From positions 1-63,077 of the forward strand of contig JALEVV010000028.1 in assembly GCA_022788185.1 (NCBI GenBank): a stretch of 63,077 bases of DNA, in the 5' to 3' direction. How positions within the stretch are numbered: position 1 is the first letter of the stretch; each line of letters begins with the position of its first letter. This DNA is from Spirochaetales bacterium (GTDB taxonomy: Bacteria; Spirochaetota; Spirochaetia; Sphaerochaetales; Sphaerochaetaceae). Under the pieces are notes generated by a model. That model was not told the origin of the DNA, searched no databases, and worked only from the letters and a program-made list of their open reading frames with translations. Positions 45,111-54,109 of this stretch are shown here, one piece after another. A program made the translations under genes and the position numbers.

Positions 45111-45428
45111 ATGAAGATCATGTATGACCGCTATAATGAAGTGTATGCTGAAGGAATGTATGAGGGCCTTAGGATCGGCAGGGTTGAAGGTATAAATATA
45201 GGCAGGGATGAAGGCCTGAAAATCGGCAGGACTGAAGGAATCAATATTGGCAGGGCTGAAGGTATCGATATCGGCAGGAAGCAGGCTGAATTGGAAACCT
45301 CAGTACGACTGGCTGCAGCCACTATCAGACAGTATCATGAAAGTGTGTCCGAAGCTGCCGCAGATATAGGCATAAGCGAGGAAGAGTTCCTGAAAACGGC
45401 TGAAATGCTTGGCATTACCATCCGGTAA
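45111..45428 (+). CDS. Stand-alone copy 2 of the Rpn C-terminal domain
   Basis: A 105-residue frame from ATG 45111, or 102 residues from ATG 45120, which is better spaced from AAGGAG and is equivalent to the other copies. It has four full 8-residue repeats (IGRVEGIN, IGRDEGLK, IGRTEGIN, IGRAEGID) and the same tail with small changes (AAATIRQYHE, GISEEEFLKTAE). A terminator follows. The three units therefore differ in repeat number (5, 3, 4) while the flanks are conserved. Confidence 0.72.
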   Translation: MKIMYDRYNEVYAEGMYEGLRIGRVEGINIGRDEGLKIGRTEGINIGRAEGIDIGRKQAELETSVRLAAATIRQYHESVSEAAADIGISEEEFLKTAEMLGITIR

Positions 45429-45444
45429 TTCCCTTAAGACTGAA

Positions 45445-45478
45445 AAACCTGCCGAATCTGACCGGCAGGTTTGTTTTT
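45445..45478 (+). terminator. Terminator after the Rpn cluster (also facing mscL)
   Basis: A perfect 10-bp stem AAACCTGCCG / CGGCAGGTTT with an 8-base loop is followed by GTTTTT. On the other strand the run of A before the stem would make it serve mscL too. Confidence 0.88.
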
Positions 45479-45914
45479 ACTTTTTGAGAAGGTCCCTGAT
45501 CTCCTCGAGGAGGACGATGTCCGCAGGCTTTGCGGGCGGAACCTTGGCCGCTGCTTCGGCAGCTGCCTTTTTCTTTGCTTCCTCTTCCTTCTTTTTCTTT
45601 TCATTAAGCTTATTGAATGACTTTACAATGAGGAAGAGCACGAATGCGATTAAAAGGAACTGGATGATCGCATTGATGAATACACCGTAGCGGATCGCAA
45701 GCTCGGCGACCTCTTCGGTAGCAGGCTTCAGGACGATCTTGAGATCCGAAAAGTCAACACCTCCTGTCACCAGTCCGATGATCGGGTTGAGGATGTCCTT
45801 TACAAGTGAATTAACGATAGCGGTGAATGCAGAACCGACGACCACACCGACAGCCATGTCGAGGACGTTGCCACGGGTGATGAATTTCTTGAACTCAGCA
45901 AAAAATGCTTTCAT
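45477..45914 (-). CDS. mscL: Large-conductance mechanosensitive channel
   Basis: About 145 residues from ATG 45914 (AAGGAG upstream). It forms the pentameric channel that releases solutes on osmotic downshock. The N-terminus FFAEFKKFITRGNVLDMAVG, TM1 (VVVGSAFTAIVNSLVKDIL) and TM2 (FINAIIQFLLIAFVLFLIVK) are typical. The C-terminal tail has a long Lys/Glu/Ala-rich linker, KKKKEEEAKKKAAAEAAA, before the bundle helix (ADIVLLEEIRDLLKK). Confidence 0.96.
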   Translation of the reverse strand: MKAFFAEFKKFITRGNVLDMAVGVVVGSAFTAIVNSLVKDILNPIIGLVTGGVDFSDLKIVLKPATEEVAELAIRYGVFINAIIQFLLIAFVLFLIVKSFNKLNEKKKKEEEAKKKAAAEAAAKVPPAKPADIVLLEEIRDLLKK

Positions 45915-45992
45915 TTCAAACTCCTTGATGAAATATATGCATGATACTACCACTGATATTCTATTTATACCAGTATCTTGTGACAGAAGGGG

Positions 45993-46709
45993 TCATAGGA
46001 TGAAGGTTTCCCCGATCCTGGCGGCAGGAACTCCCGATTCCTTTTCCAGCTCTCCAATATCCCCATAGCACGGAAGGTGTATCATCCTTGCCATTTTGGC
46101 ATTTGCTTCCCTTACGAAGGCTACACATTCATGAGTGTCCATATGGCCCATCCTCACACCCGGACCATACTTGGAAAGTATGGAACACTCTGCAAAAAGC
46201 AGATCGGTCCCCGATGCGGCTTTCTGAAGGGAAGCTGACAGGGAGGTATCCGACGTATAGAAAACGCTCCTGCCTCCTGCCTCTGCCTTTACGGCATAGC
46301 ACTCAACAGGGTGGACCGTTTTATGAAACGTAATCGTGAACGGCCCGACCGAAAGTCCGGTTTCCTCACTGATCACTCTGTATTCGCTGACATCCTTCAT
46401 TGTCAGGGTGGAGGAAAGCACATCATCCTTCGGACCATAAAACGGAAGTATGCCGACAGGACGCTTCAGCTGATGGGATATGAGGCGGCCGAACACGGCA
46501 ACCGATGCATCGGAAACATGATCATGGTGAGCGTGGGTCAGAATCACTGCCGACACCTTATCAAGGGAGGATGCCTTCTCCAGCTGGGAAAGCACTCCTG
46601 AGCCCATGTCAATTACAATCGCCGTACCTTCATGTTCAAGCAGGAGGGATGCGTTGGCACCCCATGCCCTGACATACCCTCCTGATACTCCCAAGACCGT
46701 TACCTTCAT
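45993..46709 (-). CDS. Metallo-beta-lactamase-fold hydrolase
   Basis: A 238-residue cytoplasmic protein with the metal motif THAHHDHVSD, further ligands in KTVHPVECYAV and YTSDTSLS, and a late His in MGHMDTHECV. It resembles the RNase Z-like/ElaC branch but is shorter; the substrate is unknown. Its ATG overlaps the stop of the oligopeptide ATPase gene, so it is the last gene of that operon and may act on an imported compound. Confidence 0.82.
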   Translation of the reverse strand: MKVTVLGVSGGYVRAWGANASLLLEHEGTAIVIDMGSGVLSQLEKASSLDKVSAVILTHAHHDHVSDASVAVFGRLISHQLKRPVGILPFYGPKDDVLSSTLTMKDVSEYRVISEETGLSVGPFTITFHKTVHPVECYAVKAEAGGRSVFYTSDTSLSASLQKAASGTDLLFAECSILSKYGPGVRMGHMDTHECVAFVREANAKMARMIHLPCYGDIGELEKESGVPAARIGETFIL

Positions 46710-47485
46710 GACAGCTCCCTCATGAATGATGTTTCGACAAGCAGCCTGGTGTAGGGCTCCTTCGGGGATGAGATTACCTCATCACTCCTTCCCTCCTCCA
46801 CACAGACTCCGTCCTTCAGGACCATTATCCGGTCACTTATCCACCTCACGACGGAAATGTCGTGGCTGATGAAGATCATGGAAAGTCCGGTTTCCTTTCT
46901 GATCGAGACAAGAAGGTTCAGGATCTGTGCCTGAAGGGATACGTCCAGGGATGATGTGCACTCATCACAGATCAGTATCCTGGGTGAAAGCAGCAATGAC
47001 CTGGCTATCGCGATCCTCTGAAGCTGCCCGCCTGAAAAGTGGGATGGTCTGTACATGAGCGTGCTGTCCGGATCCATTCCGACCCTCTCGAGCATCGCAG
47101 AAATCCTTTTGTCCATTTCCGTCCTGTCCATTTTGGGATAGTTTATCTTCAACGGCTCCGAGAGCACCGATTTTATAGTGAAGTACGGGTTCATTGACTC
47201 CCTTGGAGACTGGAAGATGAACTGCACCGAGCGTCTGAAAGCCCTCTTTTCATCACTCTGCAGGAGGGAAATGTCCCTACCCTGATAGAACACACTGCCG
47301 TGGGTCGGTGCAAGCAGTCCGCCCGCGATCTCACTCAGGGTGCTTTTTCCGCTGCCGGACTCACCCACTATTCCGAGTACTTCGTCTTCTGCAAGGGAAA
47401 ACGACACCCTGTCCAGGGCACGGAAGGTTTTCTTCTTCGTGCGCTGGGGAAAGTCCTTTGTTATTGCGGTTGCTTCAAGAATCAT
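46706..47485 (-). CDS. Oligopeptide/dipeptide ABC importer ATPase (DppF-like)
   Basis: About 259 residues from ATG 47485, which overlaps the DppD stop. Walker A is GESGSGKSTLSE, the signature is HFSGGQLQRIAIARSLLL and Walker B is ILICDECTSSLD. The C-terminus is shorter than in many DppF proteins and lacks the usual oligopeptide-transporter tail motif. Confidence 0.9.
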   Translation of the reverse strand: MILEATAITKDFPQRTKKKTFRALDRVSFSLAEDEVLGIVGESGSGKSTLSEIAGGLLAPTHGSVFYQGRDISLLQSDEKRAFRRSVQFIFQSPRESMNPYFTIKSVLSEPLKINYPKMDRTEMDKRISAMLERVGMDPDSTLMYRPSHFSGGQLQRIAIARSLLLSPRILICDECTSSLDVSLQAQILNLLVSIRKETGLSMIFISHDISVVRWISDRIMVLKDGVCVEEGRSDEVISSPKEPYTRLLVETSFMRELS

Positions 47486-48441
47486 TTTACCCTCCCGAGA
47501 CGGCACAGTACGGAGTGAGTTCCTGAAAGCCTTATCTCTTCGGTAAAGGAGAAGCACTCCTCCTTCGCATGGGGACAGCGGGATGCGAACGGACACCCGT
47601 TCCGCTTCCTGTCATCCTCACTGATATACCCCTTTATCTCCTTAAGGGGCTCCTTCCTGTCCTGCTCCAGCGAGGGAGAAAGCGCGAGAAGTGCCTTTGT
47701 GTAAGGATGCACCGGCTCTGTAAAAAGCTCATCCTTCGTACCCGACTCAACAATGCGTCCCGAGTAGAATACGGCAATCCTGTCGGCAATACGGGAGACG
47801 AACACCAGATCATGGCTGACTATTATAAGGGAAAGCTTCCTCTCCTCCAGCAGTGAAAGGTAGAGATCGGCAACCTGCTTCTGCACTATCCTGTCCAGGG
47901 CTGAGGTGGGTTCGTCGGAGATCAGAAGCGGAGGATCCATCATCAGCGCCCCCGCTATGTTGACTCTCTGGCGCATTCCGCCGGAAAGCTCCGCCGGATA
48001 TGACGTCATGACCCTTTCAGGATCGTTTATCCCGACACTTTTCAGCAGCCTCACAGCCTTTTCCTCAGCTTCCTTACGGCTCCTGCGGCCATGGAAGGTG
48101 ACATATCCGTCACACATCTGAAATCCTATTCTAAGAAGGGGATGGAGGTAGTTAACCGTGTTCTGGGGGACAAACCCCACATTTTCTCCCAGTAGCCTTC
48201 TCTTCTCACCGGCCTTAAGGCCATACATGTCCCTGCCTGCCAGGCGCACGCTTCCTCCTGTGACCTTAACGTCATCGGGAAGGAGGGAAAGGATTGCCTT
48301 AAGCGTAAGCGTCTTGCCGCTTCCGGACTCACCGATGAAGGCCAGCGTCTCATTTTCCCTCAAAGAGAGGGAGACCTCCCTTAGGAGAGCCCTGTCCTCA
48401 TCCCTGACGGAGAGACCGGTTATCTTAAGCAGCTCATTCAT
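47482..48441 (-). CDS. Oligopeptide/dipeptide ABC importer ATPase (DppD-like)
   Basis: A 319-residue ATPase. Walker A is GESGSGKTLTLK, the signature is ELSGGMRQRVNIAGALMM and Walker B is LLISDEPTSALD. The C-terminal oligopeptide-transporter domain keeps the Cys motif CPFASRCPHAKEEC that can bind an iron-sulfur cluster. It overlaps both neighbours. Confidence 0.93.
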   Translation of the reverse strand: MNELLKITGLSVRDEDRALLREVSLSLRENETLAFIGESGSGKTLTLKAILSLLPDDVKVTGGSVRLAGRDMYGLKAGEKRRLLGENVGFVPQNTVNYLHPLLRIGFQMCDGYVTFHGRRSRKEAEEKAVRLLKSVGINDPERVMTSYPAELSGGMRQRVNIAGALMMDPPLLISDEPTSALDRIVQKQVADLYLSLLEERKLSLIIVSHDLVFVSRIADRIAVFYSGRIVESGTKDELFTEPVHPYTKALLALSPSLEQDRKEPLKEIKGYISEDDRKRNGCPFASRCPHAKEECFSFTEEIRLSGTHSVLCRLGRVK

Positions 48442-49249
48442 GGGAAGCCTCCCTGTGAAGAAGGGTGTTTATGCCGTCTCCAGTAAGCTGGAAGCCAAGC
48501 ACGGCAATGGCCAGAACGATTCCGGGCCAGAGGGCCTGATAGGGCTCTATGAGGACATACCCTTTGGCTTCGGAGAGCATGAGTCCCAGTGATGCTCCGG
48601 GCGGCTGGATTCCCAGTCCCAGGAATGAGAGGGAGGACTCGGTCAGTATTGCGGTTCCCACCGAGGCGGAGAACTGCGTTATAAGGCGGGTCAGCATGTC
48701 AGGCAGCATGTGGAAGAGCACCAGACGCGGTGTTGATGCGCCGTAGCTCCTTGCCGCTTTGATGAAGAGGCGCTTCCTATTTTCAAGAATCATGGAATAG
48801 GAAAGACGCGCGAAGACGGGAACCATGAAAAACGCGATCGCGATCGAGGCATTCATCACGCCCTTTCCCAGCACGGCTGAAAGCATCAGGGCTGAAAGTA
48901 TTCCGGGAAATGCCATGAGGGCATCGACCAGACGCATTATCACAAGCTCGATGGCCAGCGGCGAGAGGGCTGCCAGGGATCCAAGGATGAGACCGCCTAT
49001 GGAGCCGAGAAGTACCGAGGATACACTGACCGTCAGTGCGGATCGGGTTGAGACCAGGATCCGTGAGAATATGTCACGTCCGAAGTGGTCCGTTCCGAGA
49101 AGGTGTTCGGCTGAATGCATTGAGAACCTGTTCCGTATGTCCATCTGATCAATGCGGTAAGGCAGGTAAACATAGGACATTATGAAAAGGATGAATATGA
49201 CTGAAAGCAGTATGAGACCGGCAGCGAGGGAGAAGTTTCTTTTCTTCAT
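48434..49249 (-). CDS. Oligopeptide/dipeptide ABC importer permease (DppC-like)
   Basis: About 271 residues from ATG 49249; the longer upstream frame is not protein-like. The membrane permease has HLLGTDHFGRDIFSRIL near the start, the coupling motif AARSYGASTPRLVLFHMLPD and SFLGLGIQPPGASLG near the end, all typical of DppC. Confidence 0.93.
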   Translation of the reverse strand: MKKRNFSLAAGLILLSVIFILFIMSYVYLPYRIDQMDIRNRFSMHSAEHLLGTDHFGRDIFSRILVSTRSALTVSVSSVLLGSIGGLILGSLAALSPLAIELVIMRLVDALMAFPGILSALMLSAVLGKGVMNASIAIAFFMVPVFARLSYSMILENRKRLFIKAARSYGASTPRLVLFHMLPDMLTRLITQFSASVGTAILTESSLSFLGLGIQPPGASLGLMLSEAKGYVLIEPYQALWPGIVLAIAVLGFQLTGDGINTLLHREASHE

Positions 49250-50205
49250 CTTCCGCCCTCCTCCCCGAGCCTTATCATGGGATCGGCAGCGGCAACGGCT
49301 ATGTCCGTAAGAAGGTTCATGAGAACGACCATGAAGGTTATGAAGAGCACCACCCCCTGCAGCAGGGCAGTATCCCGCTGTTCGACGGCCACGAGCAGCA
49401 GCCGTCCTATTCCGGGCAGGGAGAAGACCGTCTCCACAATGACCGTTCCGCCGAAAAGCTTGGCAGCCTGGTTGCCGATAAGGGTTATCGGGGCTATTAT
49501 CGCGCTCCTTCCCGCATAGTGGAAAAGGGCACGGGCCCTTGAGAGCCCCTTCACTTCGCATGCCATCATGTAGTCCTCACTTAACGACCTCACCAGGGAG
49601 GAGCGGAACATTCTGGTCATCAGGGCAAGCTCGCCGACTGCAAGGATAAAGGACGGCAGAGTGATGCTTCTGAGAAAGCCCGCAAAGCCCTCGGCTGGGC
49701 TTATGTATCCGTTTACAGGGAACCATCCCAGATGTCCGCAGAAGAAGATCAGGGCAAGCAGTGAAATCCAGAACGACGGGAGAGATGAGGTTATCATGAC
49801 GGCCGTCCTTATGATCCCGTCGGCACCCTTACCGCGGGAAAGGGCCGCAAAGAGTCCCAGCAGGGCTGAGATCACGGTTGCAACCGCAATTGAAAAGAGT
49901 GTCAGGGAAAAGGTAACGGGAATGCGGGAGGCAATCAGTGAAGTGACGCTTTCACCGTATACGGCAGAGGTGCCGAAATCAAAGGTAATGGCAGAGAATA
50001 GCCATTCAAGATAGCGTACGTAAAACGGTCTGTCCAGCCCCATTGAGGACCTCAGCGCCTCAATGCTCTCGGAGGTTGCATCAAGACCGAGGGACAGCAC
50101 GGCCTGGTCTCCCGGAATGACCGAGAGGACCAGGAAGGTAATCAGCGTGACGAAGAAGAGAACCGCGAGTGCCGACAGCAGCCGTTTTGTTACGTATCTG
50201 CCCAT
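49246..50205 (-). CDS. Oligopeptide/dipeptide ABC importer permease (DppB-like)
   Basis: A 319-residue permease with the N-terminal MGRYVTKRLLSALAVLFFVT, the GLDRPFYVRYLEW segment and the coupling region CEVKGLSRARALFHYAGRSA. It overlaps dppC by 4 bases and shares its first base with the dppA stop. Confidence 0.93.
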   Translation of the reverse strand: MGRYVTKRLLSALAVLFFVTLITFLVLSVIPGDQAVLSLGLDATSESIEALRSSMGLDRPFYVRYLEWLFSAITFDFGTSAVYGESVTSLIASRIPVTFSLTLFSIAVATVISALLGLFAALSRGKGADGIIRTAVMITSSLPSFWISLLALIFFCGHLGWFPVNGYISPAEGFAGFLRSITLPSFILAVGELALMTRMFRSSLVRSLSEDYMMACEVKGLSRARALFHYAGRSAIIAPITLIGNQAAKLFGGTVIVETVFSLPGIGRLLLVAVEQRDTALLQGVVLFITFMVVLMNLLTDIAVAAADPMIRLGEEGGR

Positions 50206-51710
50206 TATCTGGCCCTGTAAACGTCCTTCATCTGATAGATGTTGATCGGGTATGATGCAAAGCCGAAGACATCCTTCTGGGCAACGAAGATCTGGATGGG
50301 ATCCTGGATGTAGAGGGCGGGCACCTCCTGAGCGAGGATGCGCTGGATTTCCTGTACATATTCAACGCGCTTTGCCTCATCGAGCTCGCTCTGATATATG
50401 CCAAGCAGCTCGTCGACGCGGGCATTGGAGTAGTTGAAGTAGTTATCGCTTCCGGTTGAAACGTATTTCACGAGAAGCGCATAGGGATCGAGGCGTCCGG
50501 TATGTCCGACTACGGTAAGATCATAGTTGCGTCCCACATAGATCTCACTGAGCCAGTAAGCCCACTCTACGATGTTTACGTCCACGTGGATACCCACATT
50601 TTCCAGGGAAGCTGCGATCACAAGACCTGCGTTCACATACTCCTGATAGTTCTTGGGGAGGTCGAGGCGGAGTGTAAGACCATTCTCATAACCCGCTTCC
50701 TTCAAAAGGGCCTTTGCCCTTTCCGGATCGTAGCCGTAGGTATCGGAGAGGTCGACATACTCCTTAAGCACGACCGGGAAGTGGGAACCGATCTTCCTGC
50801 CGTAGCCCCACCATACCGCATCGATGACCTCGTCCTTGTTGACTGCCAGGTTGATCGCCTGACGGACGCGGAGGTCTGAAAGCGGCTCACGGGCACAGTT
50901 AATTGCCATGAGCTGAAGACCGTTGCCCGCAACCTCGATTATGTTGTATCCCCTGCCTTCAACTGCTGAGGCCAGGTCACCGGTGATGAGGATGAGGTCC
51001 ACCTCACCCGCATTGAGGGCCGTGATCTCGGCAGTGAGGTCAGGCATGATGACGAACTTAACGCCGTTGTTCCTGACTTCATAGGGGTAATTGGGGTTTC
51101 TGTCCAGAACCAGGGACTGCTGGGCAGTCCAGCTCTTAAGCACGTAGGGTCCCGTTCCGACAGGCTTTGCCCTGAGGTTATCCTGAGTCACGTCCACGAC
51201 TGCGGCCCAGGGATATGCGAAGGATGAAAGAGTTGCGACATTGAGACTGTCCATGCCGAATACGACCGTTCTTTCATCGGGTGTATCGATTGAGGTAATG
51301 AATGCATAATCATTCTGTCTGACGCTCTCTTCTCCCCTCAGACGTTCGAAGGAAGCCTTTACCTCTGCCGAGGTGCACTTCCTGCCGTCAGAGAAGAGTG
51401 CATTGTCACGGAGACGGAACGTGATTTCAAGACCGTCATCGGAAACGCTCCAGCTCTCAGCGAGTGCCGGGATCAGATTACCCTGTTCATCAACGGTGAT
51501 GAGGCTCTCATAGATGTTGCTGGTGATCTGGAAGGTGCTGGCACTTGCCGTCACGTGCGGATCGAGTCCGTCCGGATCGACGGGAATTGCCATCGTGATT
51601 ATGTTACTGACGTTCTTTACGGGGGCAGAGGCGGTTTTTTCACTGCTTCCGCCCGCAAAGACGGATGATAATGCGAAGAGAAGAGTTAGGAAAATGAATG
51701 CTTTTTTCAT
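50205..51710 (-). CDS. Oligopeptide/dipeptide-binding protein (DppA-like)
   Basis: A 501-residue secreted protein (signal ending in SSVFA|GGSSE). Family 5 binding-protein landmarks are DGLDPHVTASASTFQITSNI, ESLITVDEQGNLIPALAESW and PVGTGPYVLKSW, with VRQAINLAVNKDEVIDA in the second lobe. It could bind peptides, but nickel, opine or glycoside ligands are also known for the family. It is the first gene of a six-gene operon. Confidence 0.9.
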   Translation of the reverse strand: MKKAFIFLTLLFALSSVFAGGSSEKTASAPVKNVSNIITMAIPVDPDGLDPHVTASASTFQITSNIYESLITVDEQGNLIPALAESWSVSDDGLEITFRLRDNALFSDGRKCTSAEVKASFERLRGEESVRQNDYAFITSIDTPDERTVVFGMDSLNVATLSSFAYPWAAVVDVTQDNLRAKPVGTGPYVLKSWTAQQSLVLDRNPNYPYEVRNNGVKFVIMPDLTAEITALNAGEVDLILITGDLASAVEGRGYNIIEVAGNGLQLMAINCAREPLSDLRVRQAINLAVNKDEVIDAVWWGYGRKIGSHFPVVLKEYVDLSDTYGYDPERAKALLKEAGYENGLTLRLDLPKNYQEYVNAGLVIAASLENVGIHVDVNIVEWAYWLSEIYVGRNYDLTVVGHTGRLDPYALLVKYVSTGSDNYFNYSNARVDELLGIYQSELDEAKRVEYVQEIQRILAQEVPALYIQDPIQIFVAQKDVFGFASYPINIYQMKDVYRAR

Positions 51711-51721
51711 ATGGACCCACC

Positions 51722-51766
51722 TTGGACTTTGTCCAAATCATATAGCAACAATCACCATTTTGTCAG
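51722..51766 (-). promoter_or_regulatory. Promoter and operator-like repeat before dppA
   Basis: On the minus strand CTGACA (51766-51761) and TATATG (51744-51739) are 16 bases apart. Just downstream TTGGAC-TTT-GTCCAA (51722-51736) is a perfect inverted repeat lying between promoter and start codon, well placed for a repressor. Confidence 0.5.
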
Positions 51767-51883
51767 CGGACCCAGCCGTTAACTTTGTGAAAGAAAAAGA
51801 AACTCCCGGTAAATGAGCTGCAAGTTCCATTTCGGCTTGCACCTGCGATACCCCCATTCTATAATCCTTTTAAGGGGTATCTG

Positions 51884-53353
51884 ATGGATAAACAACTCAA
51901 ACGCAATCTCTGGTTCTTCCCGCTGGGCACCGTCGGCCGCGACATGCTCTACCAGCTTTTCACGAATTACATACTGCTCTACGTGCTCTTCACGAGACAG
52001 CTCACCGCAGCACAGCTCATGGCCATAACCGTCATAATGGTTCTCTGCCGTGTCTTCGATGCCGTCAATGACCCGGTAATGGGCAACATCATCGAGTGCA
52101 CCCGTTCCCGGTGGGGCAAGTACAAGCCTTGGCTTGTCATCGGAATCCTGTCCACCAGCATCGTGGTGTATCTGGCCTTCAGCGTTCCCCTTCAGGGATG
52201 GCCCTTCGTCATCTTCTTCGGCATCATCTACTTCCTCTACTCCATAACGTTCACGATGCAGGACATCTCCTACTGGGGCATGGTTCCTGCCCTGGGTCGT
52301 GACAGCCACAGCCGTGACCAGTTCACATCCCGGGCAACGCTCTTTGCCGGAATCGGGGCAACCCTTGCGGGCATAATAATCCCGATGCTTACGACCGGTT
52401 CCATGACCGTGGGCGGAAATGCCCAGTCGGCATACAGCAACGTGGCCCTGCTTTTCAGCATCCTTGCACCCCTATTCCTCTGCTTCACCATCTTCGGGGT
52501 AAGGGAAAACAGGGACACTCCGGTCTCGGCCGGTTCGAAGATCGGCGTGAGGAAGATCATCACGACGATTAAGAACAACGACCAGCTGGTTTGGATCGCG
52601 GTAATCTTCCTTCTCCAGCAGATCGGAATCAACATGATCCTCGGAGGCCTCGGCTCCACATACATCTACTTTGCCTTCGGCTATGAGGGCGGACTCTACT
52701 CCACCTTCAGCACCATCGGAGTGCTGGCCACCGCATTTTTAATGGTCTTCTATCCGACCATCTCGGCCAGGATAAGGCGCAAGCAGCTGATGAAGTACAT
52801 GCTTTTCATGTCCCTTGCCGCCTATGCCCTCATGATCGCCGCAGGGGTGCTGATGCCCTACTCCATGATCAAATTCTGGGCAATAACCCTTTGTTACATG
52901 TTCTCCAACCTGGGACAGTATGCGTACTATCTGGTAATGATGATCTCGATCATCAACACCGTTGAGTACAACGAGTATAAGAACGGAACAAGGGATGAAG
53001 CGATAATCGCATCGCTGAGACCCTTCCTGACAAAACTCTCATCCGCACTCGTCATACTGCTGACCTCATTAAGCTACCTGGCCTTCGGAGTCACCGACAT
53101 CACGAATAAAATCTCATCCCTGGAGCAGCAGACCAATCTCGGGCTTATTACGGAGGCGGAGAAGCTCTCCTCCATCGGCAGCGTCCTCTCCGGTGTCAGG
53201 AGCTACCAGACACTCGGACTCATCCTGGTGATGGCGATACTCCCAGCACTGCTTATGACCATGGCATATAAACTCTATATGAAGCACTACATCCTTGATG
53301 AGGATGAGTATGACAGAATCCTGAAAGTCCTCGATGAGAGAAAGGAGAAATAA
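51884..53353 (+). CDS. GPH-family sugar:cation symporter (MFS)
   Basis: A 489-residue, twelve-segment transporter. RSRWGKYKPWLVIG after the second segment and YWGMVPALGRDSHSRDQFTS are typical of the glycoside-pentoside-hexuronide family (MelB/XynB-like). It lies 2 bases before a PIG-L deacetylase gene, so the pair may import and deacetylate an N-acetylated sugar. Confidence 0.9.
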   Translation: MDKQLKRNLWFFPLGTVGRDMLYQLFTNYILLYVLFTRQLTAAQLMAITVIMVLCRVFDAVNDPVMGNIIECTRSRWGKYKPWLVIGILSTSIVVYLAFSVPLQGWPFVIFFGIIYFLYSITFTMQDISYWGMVPALGRDSHSRDQFTSRATLFAGIGATLAGIIIPMLTTGSMTVGGNAQSAYSNVALLFSILAPLFLCFTIFGVRENRDTPVSAGSKIGVRKIITTIKNNDQLVWIAVIFLLQQIGINMILGGLGSTYIYFAFGYEGGLYSTFSTIGVLATAFLMVFYPTISARIRRKQLMKYMLFMSLAAYALMIAAGVLMPYSMIKFWAITLCYMFSNLGQYAYYLVMMISIINTVEYNEYKNGTRDEAIIASLRPFLTKLSSALVILLTSLSYLAFGVTDITNKISSLEQQTNLGLITEAEKLSSIGSVLSGVRSYQTLGLILVMAILPALLMTMAYKLYMKHYILDEDEYDRILKVLDERKEK

Positions 53354-53355
53354 TC

Positions 53356-54102
53356 ATGAATGACACGCTTTCTGCCCTGATGCAGCCACCCCGGCTGGAC
53401 AGAATAAAGAAGCTTTTATGCGTACAGCCCCATCCCGATGACAACGAGCTGGGAATGGGAGGAATCATTGCGGAGCTTACCGAAAAGGGGGTTCAGGTCG
53501 ATTACCTCACGGTCACCGACGGAAGTCTCGGGGACATCGGTCTCACCGACGGCAGTGTACCGCTGGCTGAAGTCAGGAGAGCGGAGGCCATTGCCGCCGG
53601 AAAACACCTGGGTGCATCGGAGTTCTTCTTCCTTGACCATCAGGATGCATCGCTTTCAGATATTCCGTCCCTGGCTGGCGAGATCGCCGAAAGACTCAGG
53701 GCAGGACAGTACGACGCGGTTGCCGCTCCCGATCCATGGAATTCCTACGAAGCCCACAACGACCACATCGTCACCGGCAGGGCATCAGCCCAGGCCGCGA
53801 TCTCATCATCGCTCAAAAGCTACCCGAGGGGAACTGGAACCTCCCCCGTGGAGCTTAAGGCCGTGCTCTTCTACTTTACGGGAAAGCCCAACACTTTGAT
53901 CGACATCACGAAGCACTTCCAGAGAAAGATGGAGGCTGCCGCACTTCACCGCTCCCAGATGTCCCCTGAGCTCCTTCAGCTCTACACCGGATACTTCGCC
54001 TGGCGAGGCATGAACATGAGTTCTGACCAGAGGATCATGGAGGGTGTGAAGGCCCTTCTGCCCCTCCACCTCCACTGCATTCCCGAATCCGTGAACATCT
54101 GA
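53356..54102 (+). CDS. PIG-L/LmbE-family N-deacetylase
   Basis: A 248-residue zinc deacetylase with CVQPHPDDNELGMGG (metal-binding PHPDD) and the later ligand YEAHNDHIVTGR. Relatives remove acetyl from GlcNAc conjugates, including bacillithiol precursors. No other bacillithiol gene is nearby; the upstream symporter gene is a better guide to its role in sugar use. Confidence 0.87.
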   Translation: MNDTLSALMQPPRLDRIKKLLCVQPHPDDNELGMGGIIAELTEKGVQVDYLTVTDGSLGDIGLTDGSVPLAEVRRAEAIAAGKHLGASEFFFLDHQDASLSDIPSLAGEIAERLRAGQYDAVAAPDPWNSYEAHNDHIVTGRASAQAAISSSLKSYPRGTGTSPVELKAVLFYFTGKPNTLIDITKHFQRKMEAAALHRSQMSPELLQLYTGYFAWRGMNMSSDQRIMEGVKALLPLHLHCIPESVNI

Positions 54103-54109
54103 GCTGCTT

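Larger units (their letters stand above)
44420..45428 (+). repeat. Tandem triplication of the Rpn C-terminal unit
   Basis: Three direct copies of about 320-350 bp. The linker after unit 1 and after unit 2 is the same (TTCCGGATTCGTTTCAG, then TTTTCTGAAGGAGAC), so the duplicated block includes stop, linker and ribosome site. Each unit contains a 24-bp minisatellite (8 codons) present 5, 3 and 4 times. Confidence 0.9.

Noticed and set aside
44431-45322. Proline/serine-rich frames antisense to the Rpn repeats
   Set aside because: Low-complexity mirror images of the IGRxEG repeats with no start signals.
49249-49561. N-terminal extension of the DppC-like permease
   Set aside because: The extra 104 residues lack any permease character and overlap dppB; ATG 49249 begins a normal membrane segment.
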